Shown: positions 44,905 through 56,824 of the stretch, one piece after another
How positions within the stretch are numbered: position 1 is the first letter of the stretch
How the letters are laid out: every line of letters starts with the position of its first letter
Assembly: GCF_027596085.1 (NCBI RefSeq)
Contig: NC_072455.1
Location: forward strand, 2,462,850-2,526,849
DNA: 64,000 nucleotides
Direction: 5' to 3'
DNA from: Anoplopoma fimbria
Lineage: Eukaryota > Chordata > Actinopteri > Perciformes > Anoplopomatidae
Notes under the pieces: model-generated
The model's input: only the letters and a program-made list of their open reading frames with translations
Databases searched by the model: none
Told to the model about the DNA's origin: nothing
Translations under genes and position numbers: made by a program

Positions 44905-44973
<69 letters not shown>
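44905..44973. repeat. (TG)n microsatellite next to the gene 9 promoter
   Basis: About 70 bases of pure TG, roughly 27 bases upstream of the TATA-like box on the - strand. Confidence 0.97.
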
Positions 44974-44976
<3 letters not shown>

Positions 44977-45494
44977 GCATGTTTCATAACAAGTAAGCGT
45001 CGCTCATTCGCTTTGATTCATTTGTTTTATTTGCATTTCATCTCCTACACAGACGCAGAATAGCACCAAACCACTGCTTTGCTCAAAGACACCTCAAAAC
45101 TGGCTCTTAATGAAACAGGAACTTTAGGTCCTCAGTAGGTATGAATCACCATAATCATAAATCCCAGAAACACAGACTGCACACAAACACATTTTAGAGT
45201 CATTATTGATTACATTTATTTTCTCATTTATAAACATACATTTTTAAACTGGGAATGTTTTCATTAGTGCACATGAAAACTGTAATCAGATCATTTTTCG
45301 ATTATACATTTCTCATGTTGAACTTTTCTGCCAACAGAAAGCCAAAAATGCAAGCAAACAAACCGACATGGTAAATAAATAAATAAATAACTTTGAATTA
45401 TGATGTATGGTCGTGACAAAGAATCACCAGGTTTGCTGTTTTTTTACATTTTCTGATCAACTGAAGTGTTACATGCCTTTATGTAACACAGAAA

Positions 45495-46812
45495 ACACTC
45501 AATAAACTTTCATTGTTATGCAGATGATACCCAGTTATATCTATCGATTAAGCCAGACGAAACTAACCAGTTCTTTAAACTTCAAGCATGGCTTAAGGAC
45601 ATAAAAACCTGGATGACCTGCAACTTTTTGATGGTAAACTCCTACAAAACTGAATTTATTCTACTAGGCCCAGATCACCTTCGAAATCAATTATCAAATG
45701 ATATAGTTTCTCTAGATGGCATTGCTCTAGCATCCAGCACTACCTTTAAGAACCTCGGAGTTATCTTTGATCAGGATCTGTCTTTTAACTCTTATATAAA
45801 ACAGATCTCAAGGACAGCCTTTTTTCATTTACGTAACATTTTGAAAATCAGGCAAATCCTGTCTCAAAGCGATGCAGAAAAACTAGTTCATGCATTTGTT
45901 ACCTCTAGACTAGATTACTGTAACTCCTTATTATCAGGCTGCTCTAATAGGTCTCTTAAATCTCTACAATTGATCCAGAATGCTGCAGCACGTGTTCTAA
46001 CAAAAACTAAGAAAAGAGATCATATTACTCCGGTATTAGCTTCTCTGCACTGGCTCCCTGTTAAATCAAGAATAGAATTTAAAATTCTTCTCCTCACCTA
46101 CAAAGCTCTAACTGGCCAGGCACCGTCTTATCTAAAGGAACTTATAGTTCCATATTACCCAACTAGAGAGCTGCGCTCCCTCAATGCAGGGTTACTTGTG
46201 CTTCTTAGAGCATATAAAAGTAGGATGGGAGCCAGAGCCTTCAGTTATCAGGCTCCTCTTCTGTGGAACCAGGTTCCAGTGTCAGTGCGGGGGGCAGACA
46301 CACTCACCACTTTTAAGAGCAGGCTTTAGACCTGCCTAGACTGCCGGGGGACTACCTAAGATACACTGATCTCCTCTCTCCTCTTCTCTCCCTCCATTTT
46401 TATGTATTAAGTTCCTATTCATGCACATTACTGACTTTGCTTCTTCCCTGGAGTCCTTGTGCTTTCTCGCCTTGAAGGTTTCCATGAATTGGGGTTATAT
46501 GTGGACTGGATCGTGCCTCCTGCTGTGGCCCTGCTGACACCCACTGCTACTTCGATTATTAGTATTAGTCACATTACTATTGCTATTCCCTACATCATTA
46601 TTTCAATTCCACTATAGTCATTGCTGCTTTTATTATAAGTAGTCTTCATTTTTCCTCCATTACTCTACTTACTACTCTGATTATATGAATCATTTATGTC
46701 ATATACATTGAATGTGTTGTAACTCTGTTATGTTGTTCATTCTGTACACATGACATCAATTGCATTCATGTCCATCCTGGGAGAAGGATTCCTCCTCTGT
46801 CGCTCTCCCATA
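45495..46812 (+). mobile_element. 5'-truncated LINE with reverse-transcriptase C-terminal part
   Basis: The frame opens inside the reverse-transcriptase palm: HCYADDTQLYL at 45511, containing the YADD catalytic motif. It continues through NSYKTEFILLG, SRLDYCNSLLSG, QNAAARVLTKTKKRDHITPV, LHWLPVKSRIEFK, APLLWNQVP to a stop near 46329. This is the C-terminal layout of L2/CR1/Rex1-type fish LINEs. A 3' UTR with TCTCGCCTTGAAGGTTTCC and a (TTA)n-like end follows. Flanked by about 70-bp imperfect direct repeats (45415 and 46816; GACAAAGAATC, CAGGTTTGCTG). No endonuclease, so not autonomous. Confidence 0.85.
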
Positions 46813-47234
46813 GGTGACAAAGAATCTCCAGGTTTGCTGTTTTTTACATATTCAGATAAGCTGAAGTGTTACATGCTTTTATGTTTTAAATGTCTTAAAC
46901 AGATGACAATAACAGGCTACAGTGCATTAAAAACAGATGTACATTGTGTATTTCTTTGTAATAAATAATTCTGGTTTTGAGAAATGTGCTTATTCACCTC
47001 ATCATTCACTAAGTGGTTGTTTGACAGGATTCAAAAGAGCTGTAATTTAAAACCGGTGATTATTCAAATCAAACACCTGTCTGTCTCTGCGTGTCACTTG
47101 TTGTTTTGATACCTAAACAGTATGTAAACAAGACTTCAGTCCAGTCTTTTTTTGGGGGGTCAATCACAGTGACTGTTTGGTCAATATTGCTTATTTGGCT
47201 AGACTGGATTAAGACATCAACCTGAAGACTCAAA

Positions 47235-47730
47235 TTTCCACAAAGAAACAAAATGGCTCAAAAGAGTCACAAAATGACTACAAAGAGACAGAATGCAGCT
47301 AACATGAAATGCAAAATTACAACAAAAAGTGGCAAAACTAGCACAAAAAGATACAAAATGATTACAAGGAGAGAAAATAATTCCAAAGAGATTCAAACGA
47401 TGAATGATAAAAATGGGCAAAACAACCACAGGCAAAAATAGCTACAAAAGAGACAAAACAATTACACAGTGACACAAAAAACTAAAAAGAGACGCAAAAC
47501 TACTAGAAAAAGGGCCTTAACAAGCACAAAGAGTCATGCACCATTTTCCAGAGGACACAAAACAACTACAAAGAGATGCAAAGCTATTAAAAAAGCGGCA
47601 AAACCACCACAAAGAGAAAACAATAACAACAAAATATGATAAACTACTGTACAAAGGGACAAAACAATTTACAAGAGATTAAAAACATCTACAGATAGAT
47701 CCAAAACTACCAAAACAATTCACCACAAAG
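47235..47730. repeat. CAA-rich minisatellite 3' of gene 10
   Basis: Same word family and position relative to the gene as at 41.6-42.1 kb, but arranged differently, so the array has changed between unit 1 and unit 2. Confidence 0.8.
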
Positions 47731-47771
47731 AGATTAAATCTATAGAAAATGCATTTTCCAAGCATAATAAT

Positions 47772-48686
47772 CTAATCCGATCCTTGTCCTGATATGTTGC
47801 TTTTCTTAAAACAAACCAGTTTTCCTGCCCTGTTTAGAAAGAGAAGAGGTAACACCAGACTGCTGGGCAAAGCAAACCACAATACTGACATCCACACGAA
47901 ACACCTGTCAGTCTCCCCCACATGTGTTGAGGTATAATGGGCAGTGGCCACTACATTCCCCCCAAACCTATACAACAACAGTCCCAGTATGGCCATGATG
48001 GTGTAGAACGCTCTCATCTTTGATCGGTCAACCCGTTGTTTGGCCCCACCCCCTGCCCCTGGCCCTGGACGAATCAGAACATAGAGAACAGAAAGGCTGC
48101 AGAAAGAGATGACAGACAAAATGAGGGTTATAAGACAATAAGAGATGATGTTAATTAAGTTTATGTCCTCAACAAATAGGAAACCTGTGTTTGCAAAGCA
48201 CAGCAGCCAAACACATCCGATGGAGATATTTCTGATTCTGATCCCCTTCGCCTTCCTCAGGCCCAGGTAGGTGATGGGGTGAACGACAGCCAGGTAGCGC
48301 TCCACGCAGGTCAGAATGTGAAAGAACTGCTGTCCAGTTATGTTGATGGTGAAAAAAATCATACCCACCATCATCATTTCTGGGAGACGAATGAGGACAC
48401 CACAACAGCATAAAGTGGAACCTACGATATTCATCAGCTCAATGGCGACCATGTGGTAGGTAAAGATGTCAGCGTGGCTCATCGTCACGCCGGAGCGCTG
48501 TTGCCGCCATTGTTGGAGACCCAGGTAGATGACGTAGATGCAGAGAGGGAGGATGAAGAGGATGCTGGTGACGGTGAAAGCGATGATGTTGAGGGTGCCA
48601 GATGGTTTGCTGAAGCAGCTTTGCGGGATATCATAGACGTTGGTGGAGGAAGAGTTGGAAGTCTTGTCCAAAGTCATGTCAGTCAT
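47772..48686 (-). CDS. Gene 10: atypical seven-transmembrane receptor, minus-strand group (304 aa)
   Basis: Paralogue of gene 9 with the same length and start context (two bases after CCCTTGCCCAAAG). Intact. Identical cytoplasmic loops (GLRKAKGIRIR, RPGPGAGGGAKQRVDRSKMR) and CVERYLAVVHPITYLGL. Differences from gene 9 cluster in TM1 (LFILPLC for LLVLPLC), TM2-TM3 (MIFFTINITGQQFF for MFFISINITGQRLF) and TM6-third extracellular loop (ATAHYTSTHVGETDRC for ATALKDSPHFGEIDRC). Invariant Cys24 and Cys262 are kept. Introns and flanks are almost unchanged from gene 9, so the coding differences stand out. Confidence 0.9.
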   Translation of the reverse strand: MTDMTLDKTSNSSSTNVYDIPQSCFSKPSGTLNIIAFTVTSILFILPLCIYVIYLGLQQWRQQRSGVTMSHADIFTYHMVAIELMNIVGSTLCCCGVLIRLPEMMMVGMIFFTINITGQQFFHILTCVERYLAVVHPITYLGLRKAKGIRIRNISIGCVWLLCFANTGFLFVEDINLINIISYCLITLILSVISFCSLSVLYVLIRPGPGAGGGAKQRVDRSKMRAFYTIMAILGLLLYRFGGNVVATAHYTSTHVGETDRCFVWMSVLWFALPSSLVLPLLFLNRAGKLVCFKKSNISGQGSD

Positions 48687-48688
48687 GA

Positions 48689-50470
48689 CTTTGGGCAAGG
48701 GGCAGGAATAGAGTGAATCAGAGAGAAAGATGAGAGGGCGAAAAACAAGTGGAAATAGTGAAATTATGTAGATCATGACTATTGTATAGAGCAAAAGTAA
48801 ATGAGTACATTTTTACCATTCAATAATTCATCCACAGATTTTTGTCACATAATTGGAAAGAACATTGCTAGCATTGAAGCATGGTGGCATTAGCAAGTGG
48901 GCTAACTGTTATTAACAAGCTAGCTAGATAGGTAGCTTGCTAATTACACCATGCTTTAATGCTACAGCGGTTACAGAAAATGAGCAGAACAGCAGGCTGG
49001 TGGCTCTGCCTCACTCTTCATTTCACTGTGCAGAAGGACAAGCTATCAAGCTAACTAGCTAGCCATCTGTCCCAGGAGCTGACGTCTGCTAATTAGAACG
49101 AAATACAAAGAAGGTACAATTTCAAACTTTTGACCTGAGGGGCCTTCAAGATGAAAAGTCAGATGATCACCAATGTCAGTACAATTCATCATTCATTTCA
49201 TGTTCATTTCCATCCAAAGCGGGATGGACTTACACGGCCAACAATAGAGTTATGCTGAGTGTGGTTTAAAATGAACTCATAGGGTTCAACGTTTCAGGGT
49301 TCATCTGCTATGTTCGTATCCCTCGTGAACATGTACGATTGACCTGATCTCGTTTTGTGTCTGTTTTCCCCTTCTTGTTTCTTGTATTTTTCAGATACTT
49401 TTGTTGCACTCACCTTCATGTATGTTTTGTTTAAGACATGTATTTTTATATATATTGTTCTGCAGAATATGACATTTTGGTAGAAAATGAATGAAATACA
49501 TTGTCAGTACACATTTGACTGATAACTAAAGTACTAAAGAACATGATGCAACTTGCCCAAAACAGATGCAACATTTGGCAGTACGTTTCCTCTAAAACCA
49601 ATTTTTTTTTCAAATCTTCAACATAAAGACTAAATTTAGTGTTGAGTTTTTACGTGCCACCATAGCAGTCTTACAACAGCCAACTAGCTTCATTTGACAA
49701 TGAAATACATCAACATGTCAGGTACATCTATGGATGGTTTAGTACTGGCACTGGCCCAGGGGCCCAAGGGGTCAGGGGCCTAACTCTACAAAATGGCACT
49801 TTAAAAAACACAAACGATCACATATTAAATAAATAAAGATAGATGCAAAATTACTAAAAGTATGATGCAAAAGTACTAATAGATGTGAAACAACTACAAA
49901 CAACCCTAAAAGAGGACATAATAATGACACAAAACGACCCACAAACCTTCACATAACGGCTACAAAGGACCCAAAATGACCACAAAGAGACACAGAATAA
50001 ACAAAAAATAGATGCAAAACAATAGCAAAGAGCTAAAAAAGTACTAAAAATAGATGCAAAATGACCAAAAAACTGGGTCCATTTGTCTAATAATCTGTCC
50101 ATGGGTACATCATTTAAGATAAAGTGGGTTCATTCATAAAAAATGGAATTATAAACATGAAATGATAGCACAAAGATTAAAACCCCCAAACGCACATATT
50201 GTCACCATTGGTGCATCTGGCATTAAGTCTGTGCAACCTATTTCTTTAACATTATCCTTTTAACATCCAACTACAATATTATGTGACAAATCTAGTCTCT
50301 ATAAGATTCAGAAAGAAATGAAGCAGCATTTTTAAAAACAAAACAACTGAAAAACACAATAAAGTTCCCTGCCAAGTGAACAGTGTTTGGTAATCTGCAT
50401 TACTTTATCAAATGTCATTTTACGGTTGTGAGTTGACAAAAAATATTGAACTACATTAAAATACACTCAC
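48689..50470 (-). other. Gene 10 predicted intron
   Basis: Near-identical to the gene 9 intron, including the CAA-rich minisatellite at about 49865-50070. The donor is GTGAGT with first base at 50470. No gene is seen. Confidence 0.55.
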
Positions 50471-50558
50471 TTTGATGGCAGCTTTTAGATCGCAAACTTT
50501 CTGATCTTCTGTCCGTTTTGTGTCTGGACTGTGAACTGGTGTGTTGTCCATAAATACT
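50471..50558 (-). promoter_or_regulatory. Gene 10 predicted promoter and non-coding exon 1
   Basis: Same TATA-like AGTATTTATGG (50548-50558) and exon sequence as gene 9, ending CATCAAA before GTGAGT. Confidence 0.6.
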
Positions 50559-50582
50559 GCATAATCACAGTATACCTTTTAA

Positions 50583-50682
<100 letters not shown>

Positions 50683-51194
50683 GCATGTTTTATAACCAGT
50701 AAGCGTCGCTCATTCGCTTTGATTCATTTGTTTTATTTGCATTTGATCTCCTTCACAGATGGAAATAGCACCAAACCACTGCTTTGCTCAAAGACACCTC
50801 AAACCTGGCTCTTAATGAAACAGGAACTTTAGGTCCTCAGTAGGTATGAATCACCATAATCATAAATCCCAGAAACACAGACTGCACACAAACACATTTT
50901 AGAGTCATTATTGATTACATTTATTTTCTCATTTATAAACATACATTTTTAAACTGGGAATGTTTTCATTAGTGCACATGAAAACTGTAATCAGATCATT
51001 TTTCGATTATACATTTCTCATGTTGAACTTTTCTGCCAACAGAAAGCCAAAAATGCAAGCAAACAAACCGACATAGTAAATAAATAAATAACTTTGAATT
51101 ATGATGTATGGTCGTGACAAAGAATCACCAGGTTTGCTGTTTTTTACATTTTCAGATCAACTGAAGTGTTACATGCCTTTATGTAACACAGAGA

Positions 51195-52447
51195 ACACTC
51201 AATGAATGTTCATTGTTATGCAGATGATACCCAGTTATATCTATCGATTAAGCCAGACAAAACTAACCAGTTCTTTAAACTTCACTTGAATTTATTCTAC
51301 TAGGCCCAGATCACCTTCGAAATCAATTATCATATGATATAGTTTCTCTAGATGGCATTGCTCTGGCATCCAGCACTACCTTTAAGAACCTCGGAGTTAT
51401 CTTTGATCAGGATCTGTCTTTTAACTCTTTTATAAAACATATTTCAAGGACAGCCTTTTTTCATTTACGTAACATTTTGAAAATCAGGCAAATCCTGTCT
51501 CAAAGCGATGCAGAAAAACTAGTTCATGCATTTGTTACCTCTAGACTAGATTATGTAACTCCTTATTATCAGGCTGCTCTAATAAGTCTCTCAGATCTTT
51601 ACAGTTGATCCAGAATGCTGCAGCACGTGTTCTAACAAAAACTAAGAAAAGAGATCATATTACTCCGGTATTAGCTTCTCTGCACTGGCTCCCTGTTAAA
51701 TCAAGAATAGAATTTAAAATTCTTCTACTCACCTACAAAGCTCTAACTGGTCAGGCACCGTCTTATCTAAAGGAACTTATAGTTCCATATTACCCAACTA
51801 GAGAGCTGCGCTCCCTCAATGCAGGGTTACTTGTGCTTCTTAGAGCATATAAAAGTAGGATGGGAGCCAGAGCCTTCAGTTATCAGGCTCCTCTTCTGTG
51901 GAACCAGGTTCCAGTGTCAGTGCGGAGGGCAGACACACTCACCACTTTTAAGAGCAGGCTTAAGACCTGCCTAGACTGCCGGGGGACTACCTAGGATACG
52001 CTGAGCTCCTCTCTCCTCTTCTCTCCCTCCATTTTTATGTATTAAGTTCCTATTCATGCACATTACTGACTTTGCTTCTTCCCTGGAGTCCTTGTGCTTT
52101 CTCGCCTTGAAGGTTTCCATGAATCGGGGTTATATCTGGACTGGATCGTGCCTCCTGCTGTGGCCCTGCTGACACCCACTGCTACTTCGATTATTAGTAT
52201 TAGTCACATTACTATTGCTATTCCCTACATCATTATTTCAATTCCACTATAGTCATTGCTGCTTTTATTATAAGTAGTCTTCATTTTTCCTCCATTACTC
52301 TACTTACTACTCTGATTATATGAATAATTTATGTCATATACATTGAATGTGTTGTAACTCTGTTATGTTGTTCATTCTGTACACATGACATCAATTGCAT
52401 TCATGTCCATCCTGGGAGAAGGATTCCTCCTCTGTCGCTCTCCCATA
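51195..52447 (+). mobile_element. 5'-truncated LINE, decayed copy in unit 3
   Basis: Same insertion as at 45.5 kb, duplicated with the unit. YADD is retained (near 51221), but a deletion after AACTTCA (about 51283) removes some 65 bases, and a base is lost in GATTATGTAACTCC, so the frame is broken. The intact part encodes 129 residues at 51605-51994. Confidence 0.85.
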
Positions 52448-52869
52448 GGTGACAAAGAATCTCCAGGTTTGCTGTTTTTTACATATTCAGATAAGCTGAA
52501 GTGTTACATGCTTTTATGTTTTAAATGTCTTAAACAGATGACAATAACAGGCTACAGTGCATTAAAAATAGATGTACATTGTGTATTTCTTTGTAATAAA
52601 TAATTCTGGTTTTGAGAAATGTGCTTATTCACCTCATCATTCACTAAGTGGTTGTTTGACAGGATTCAAAAGAGCTGTAATTTAAAACCGGTGATTATTC
52701 AAATCAAACACCTGTCTGTCTCTGCGTGTCACTTGTTGTTTTGATACCTAAACAGTATGTAAACAAGACTTCAGTCCAGTCTTTTTTGGGGGGGTCAATC
52801 ACAGTTTGGTCAACATTGCTTATTTGGCTAGACTGGATTAAGACATCAACCTGAAGACTCAAATTTCCA

Positions 52870-53370
52870 CAAAGAAACAAAATGGCTCAAAAGAGTCACA
52901 AAATGACTACAAAGAGACAGAATGCAGCTAACATGAAATGCAAAATTACAACAAAAAGTGGCAAAACTAGCACAAAAAGATACAAAATGATTACAAGGAG
53001 AGAAAATAATTCCAAAGAGATTCAAACGACTGTAAAAATGGGCAAAACAACCACAGGCAAAAATAGCTACAAAAGAGACAAAACAATTACACAGTGACAC
53101 AAAAAACTAAAAAGAGACGCAAAACTACTAGAAAAAGGGCCTTAACAAGCACAAAGAGTCATGCACCATTTTCCAGAGGACACAAAACAACTACAAAGAG
53201 ATGCAAAGCTATTAAAAAAGCAGCAAAACCACCACAAAGAGAAAACAATAACAACAAAATATGATAAACTACTGTACAAAGGGACAAAACAATTTACAAG
53301 AGATTAAAAACATCTACAGATAGATCCAAAACTACCAAAACAATTCACCACAAAGAGATTAAATCTATAG
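52870..53370. repeat. CAA-rich minisatellite 3' of gene 11
   Basis: Near-identical to 47.2-47.7 kb, with a small deletion (ATGATAAAAATGGGC shortened to TGTAAAAATGGGC near 53030). Confidence 0.8.
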
Positions 53371-53396
53371 AAAATGCATTTTCCAAGCATAATAAT

Positions 53397-54310
53397 CTAA
53401 TCCGATCCTTGTCCTGATATGTTGCTTTTCTTAAAACAAACCAGTTTTCCTTCCCTGTTTAGAAAGAGAAGAGGTAACACCAGACTGCTGGGCAAAGCAA
53501 ACCACAATACTGACATCCACACGAAACACCTGTCAATCACCCCCACATGTGTTGAGGTATAATGGGCAGTGGCCACTACACCCCCCCCAAACCTATACAA
53601 CAACACTCCCAGTATGACCATGATGGTGTAGAACGCTCTCATCTTTGATCGGTCAACCCGTTGTTTGGCCCCACCCCTGCCCCTGGCCCTGGACGAATCA
53701 GAACATAGAGAACAGAAAGGCTGCAGAAAGAGATGACAGACAAAATGAGGGTTATAAGACAATAAGAGATGATGTTGATTAAGTTTATGTCCTCAATAAA
53801 TAGGAAACCTGTGTTTGCAAAGCACAGCAGCCAAACACATCCGATGGAGATATTTCTGATTCTGATCCCCTTCGCCTTCCTCAGGCCCAGGTAGGTGATG
53901 GGGTGAACGACAGCCAGGTAGCGCTCCACGCAGGTCAGAATGTGAAAGAACTCCTGTCCAGTTATGTTGATGGTGAAAAAAATCATACCCACCATCATCA
54001 TTTCTGGGAGACGAATGAGGACACCACAACAGCATAAAGTGGAACCTACGATATTCATCAGCTCAATGGCGACCATGTGGTAGGTAAAGATGTCAGCGTG
54101 GCTCATCGTCACGCCGGAGCGCTGTTGCCGCCATTGTTGGAGACCCAGGTAGATGACGTAGATGCAGAGAGGGAGGACGAGGAGGATGCTGGTGACGGTG
54201 AAAGCGATGATGTTGAGGGTGCCAGATGGTTTGCTGAAGCAGCTTTGCAGGATATCATAGACGTTGGTGGAGGAAGAGTTGGAAGTCTTGTCCAAAGTCA
54301 TGTCAGTCAT
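53397..54310 (-). pseudogene. Gene 11: seven-transmembrane receptor with a 1-base frameshift
   Basis: Third copy of the gene 9/10 type. The frame is normal from MTDMTLDKTS through CVERY and FCSLSVLYVLIRPGPGAG. A C run that has five bases in genes 9 and 10 then has four here (53674-53677), so translation diverges (VGPNNGLTDQR) and stops. The downstream frame resumes AKQRVDRSKMRAFYTI to the usual end at 53397. No other disabling change was seen, so this is a very recent lesion, a polymorphism or a sequencing error in a homopolymer. If real, the product would end in the third intracellular loop with five helices. Confidence 0.82.
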
Positions 54311-54312
54311 GA

Positions 54313-56094
54313 CTTTGGGCAAGGGGCAGGAATAGAGTGAATCAGAGAGAAAGATGAGAGGGCGAAAAACAAGTGGAAATAGTGAAATTATGTAGATCAT
54401 GACTATTGTATAGAGCAAAAGTAAATGAGTACATTTTTACCATTCAATAATTCATCCACAGATTTTTGTCACATAATTGGAAAGAACATTGCTAGCATTG
54501 AAGCATGGTGGCATTAGCAAGTGGGCTAACTGTTATTAACAAGCTAGCTAGATAGGTAGCTTGCTAATTACACCATGCTTTAATGCTACAGCGGTTACAG
54601 AAAATGAGCAGAACAGCAGGCTGGTGGCTCTGCCTCACTCTTCATTTCACTGTGCAGAAGGACAAGCTATCAAGCTAACTAGCTAGCCATCTGTCCCAGG
54701 AGCTGACGTCTGCTAATTAGAACGAAATACAAAGAAGGTACAATTTCAAACTTTTGACCTGAGGGGCCTTCAAGATGAAAAGTCAGATGATCACCAATGT
54801 CAGTACAATTCATCATTCATTTCATGTTCATTTCCATCCAAAGCGGGATGGACTTACACGGCCAACAATAGAGTTATGCTGAGTGTGGTTTAAAATGAAC
54901 TCATAGGGTTCAACGTTTCAGGGTTCATCTGCTATGTTCGTATCCCTCGTGAACATGTACGATTGACCTGATCTCGTTTTGTGTCTGTTTTCCCCTTCTT
55001 GTTTCTTGTATTTTTCAGATACTTTTGTTGCACTCACCTTCATGTATGTTTTGTTTAAGACATGTATTTTTATATATATTGTTCTGCAGAATATGACATT
55101 TTGGTAGAAAATGAATGAAATACATTGTCAGTACACATTTGACTGATAACTAAAGTACTAAAGAACATGATGCAACTTGCCCAAAACAGATGCAACATTT
55201 GGCAGTACGTTTCCTCTAAAACCAATTTTTTTTTCAAATCTTCAACATAAAGACTAAATTTAGTGTTGAGTTTTTACGTGCCACCATAGCAGTCTTACAA
55301 CAGCCAACCAGCTTCATTTGACAATGAAATACATCAACATGTCAGGTACATCTATGGATAGTTTAGTACTGGCACTGGCCCAGGGGCCCAAGGGGTCAGG
55401 GGCCTAACTCTACAAAATGGCACTTTAAAAAACACAAACGATCACATATTAAATAAATAAAAATAGATGCAAAATTACTAAAAGGATGATGCAAAAGTAC
55501 TAATAGATGTGAAACAACTACAAACAACCCTAAAAGAGGACATAATAATGACACAAAACGACCCACAAACCTTCACATAACGGCTACAAAGGACCCAAAA
55601 TGACCACAAAGAGACACAGAATAAACAAAAAATAGATGCAAAACAATAGCAAAGAGCTAAAAAAGTACTATAAATAGATGCAAAATGACCAAAAAACTGG
55701 GTCCCTTTGTCTAATAATCTGTCCATGGGTACATCATTTAAGATAAAGTGGGTTCATTCATAAAAAATGGAATTATAAACATGAAATGATAGCACAAAGA
55801 TTAAAACCCCCAAACGCACATATTGTCACCATTGGTGCATCTGGCATTAAGTCTGTGCAACCTGTTTCTTTAACATTATCCTTTTAACATCCAACTACAA
55901 TATTATGTGACAAATCTAGTCTCTATAAGATTCAGAAAGAAATGAAGCAGCATTTTTAAAAACAAAACAACTGAAAAACACAATAAAGTTCCCTGCCAAG
56001 TGAACAGTGTTTGGTAATCTGCATTACTTTATCAAATGTCATTTTACGGTTGTGAGTTGACAAAAAATATTGAACTACATTAAAATACACTCAC
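54313..56094 (-). other. Gene 11 predicted intron
   Basis: Near-identical to the gene 9 and 10 introns, with the CAA-rich minisatellite at about 55490-55700. Donor GTGAGT with first base at 56094. No gene is seen. Confidence 0.55.
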
Positions 56095-56182
56095 TTTGAT
56101 GGCAGCTTTTAGATCGCAAACTTTCTGATCTTCTGTCCGTTTTGTGTCTGGACTGTGAACTGGTGTGTTGTCCATAAATACT
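56095..56182 (-). promoter_or_regulatory. Gene 11 predicted promoter and non-coding exon 1
   Basis: TATA-like AGTATTTATGG (56172-56182) and the shared exon sequence, unchanged by eye from genes 9 and 10. The promoter therefore looks intact although the coding exon is frameshifted. Confidence 0.6.
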
Positions 56183-56206
56183 GCATAATCACGGTATACC
56201 TTTTAA

Positions 56207-56306
<100 letters not shown>

Positions 56307-56824
56307 GCATGTTTCATAACCAGTAAGCGTCGCTCATTCGCTTTGATGTATTTTTTTTATTTGCATTTCATCTCCTACACAGACGCAGAATAGCACCAAA
56401 CCACTGCTTTGCTCAAAGACACCTCAAAACTGGCTCTTAATGAAACAGGAACTTTAGGTCCTCAGTAGGTATGAATCACCATGATCATAAATCCCAGAAA
56501 CACAGACTGCACACAAACACATTTTAGAGTCATTATTGATTACATTTATTTTCTCATTTATAAACATACATTTTTAAACTGGGAATGTTTTCATTAGTGC
56601 ACATGAAAACTGTAATCAGATCATTTTTCGATTATACATTTCTCATGTTGAACTTTTCTGCCAACAGAAAGCCAAAAATGCAAGCAAACAAACCGACATG
56701 GTAAATAAATAAATAAATAACTTTGAATTATGATGTATGGTCGTGACAAAGAATCACCAGGTTTGCTGTTTTTTACATTTTCAGATCAACTGAAGTGTTA
56801 CATGCCTTTATGTAACACAGAGAA

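Larger units (their letters stand above)
44700..50380. repeat. Duplicated unit carrying gene 10
   Basis: This span and 50381-56010 match over their whole length with few differences visible by eye, and share content with 40490-44699. Homologous landmarks (exon-1 donors 44790, 50470, 56094; gene ends 42113, 47772, 53397) are spaced about 5.62-5.68 kb, so these are recent direct duplications. Unit 2 lacks 22 bases present in unit 3 (GATTCAGAAAGAAATGAAGC near 50308). Confidence 0.85.

Noticed and set aside
45613..46329. 238-residue frame as a host gene
   Set aside because: It is the C-terminal part of a LINE reverse transcriptase, in frame with an upstream YADD motif, and is repeated in the duplicated units.
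46750..46968. 72-residue frame repeated three times
   Set aside because: Spans the junction of the LINE 3' UTR and flanking repeat; its conservation comes from the recent segmental duplication.
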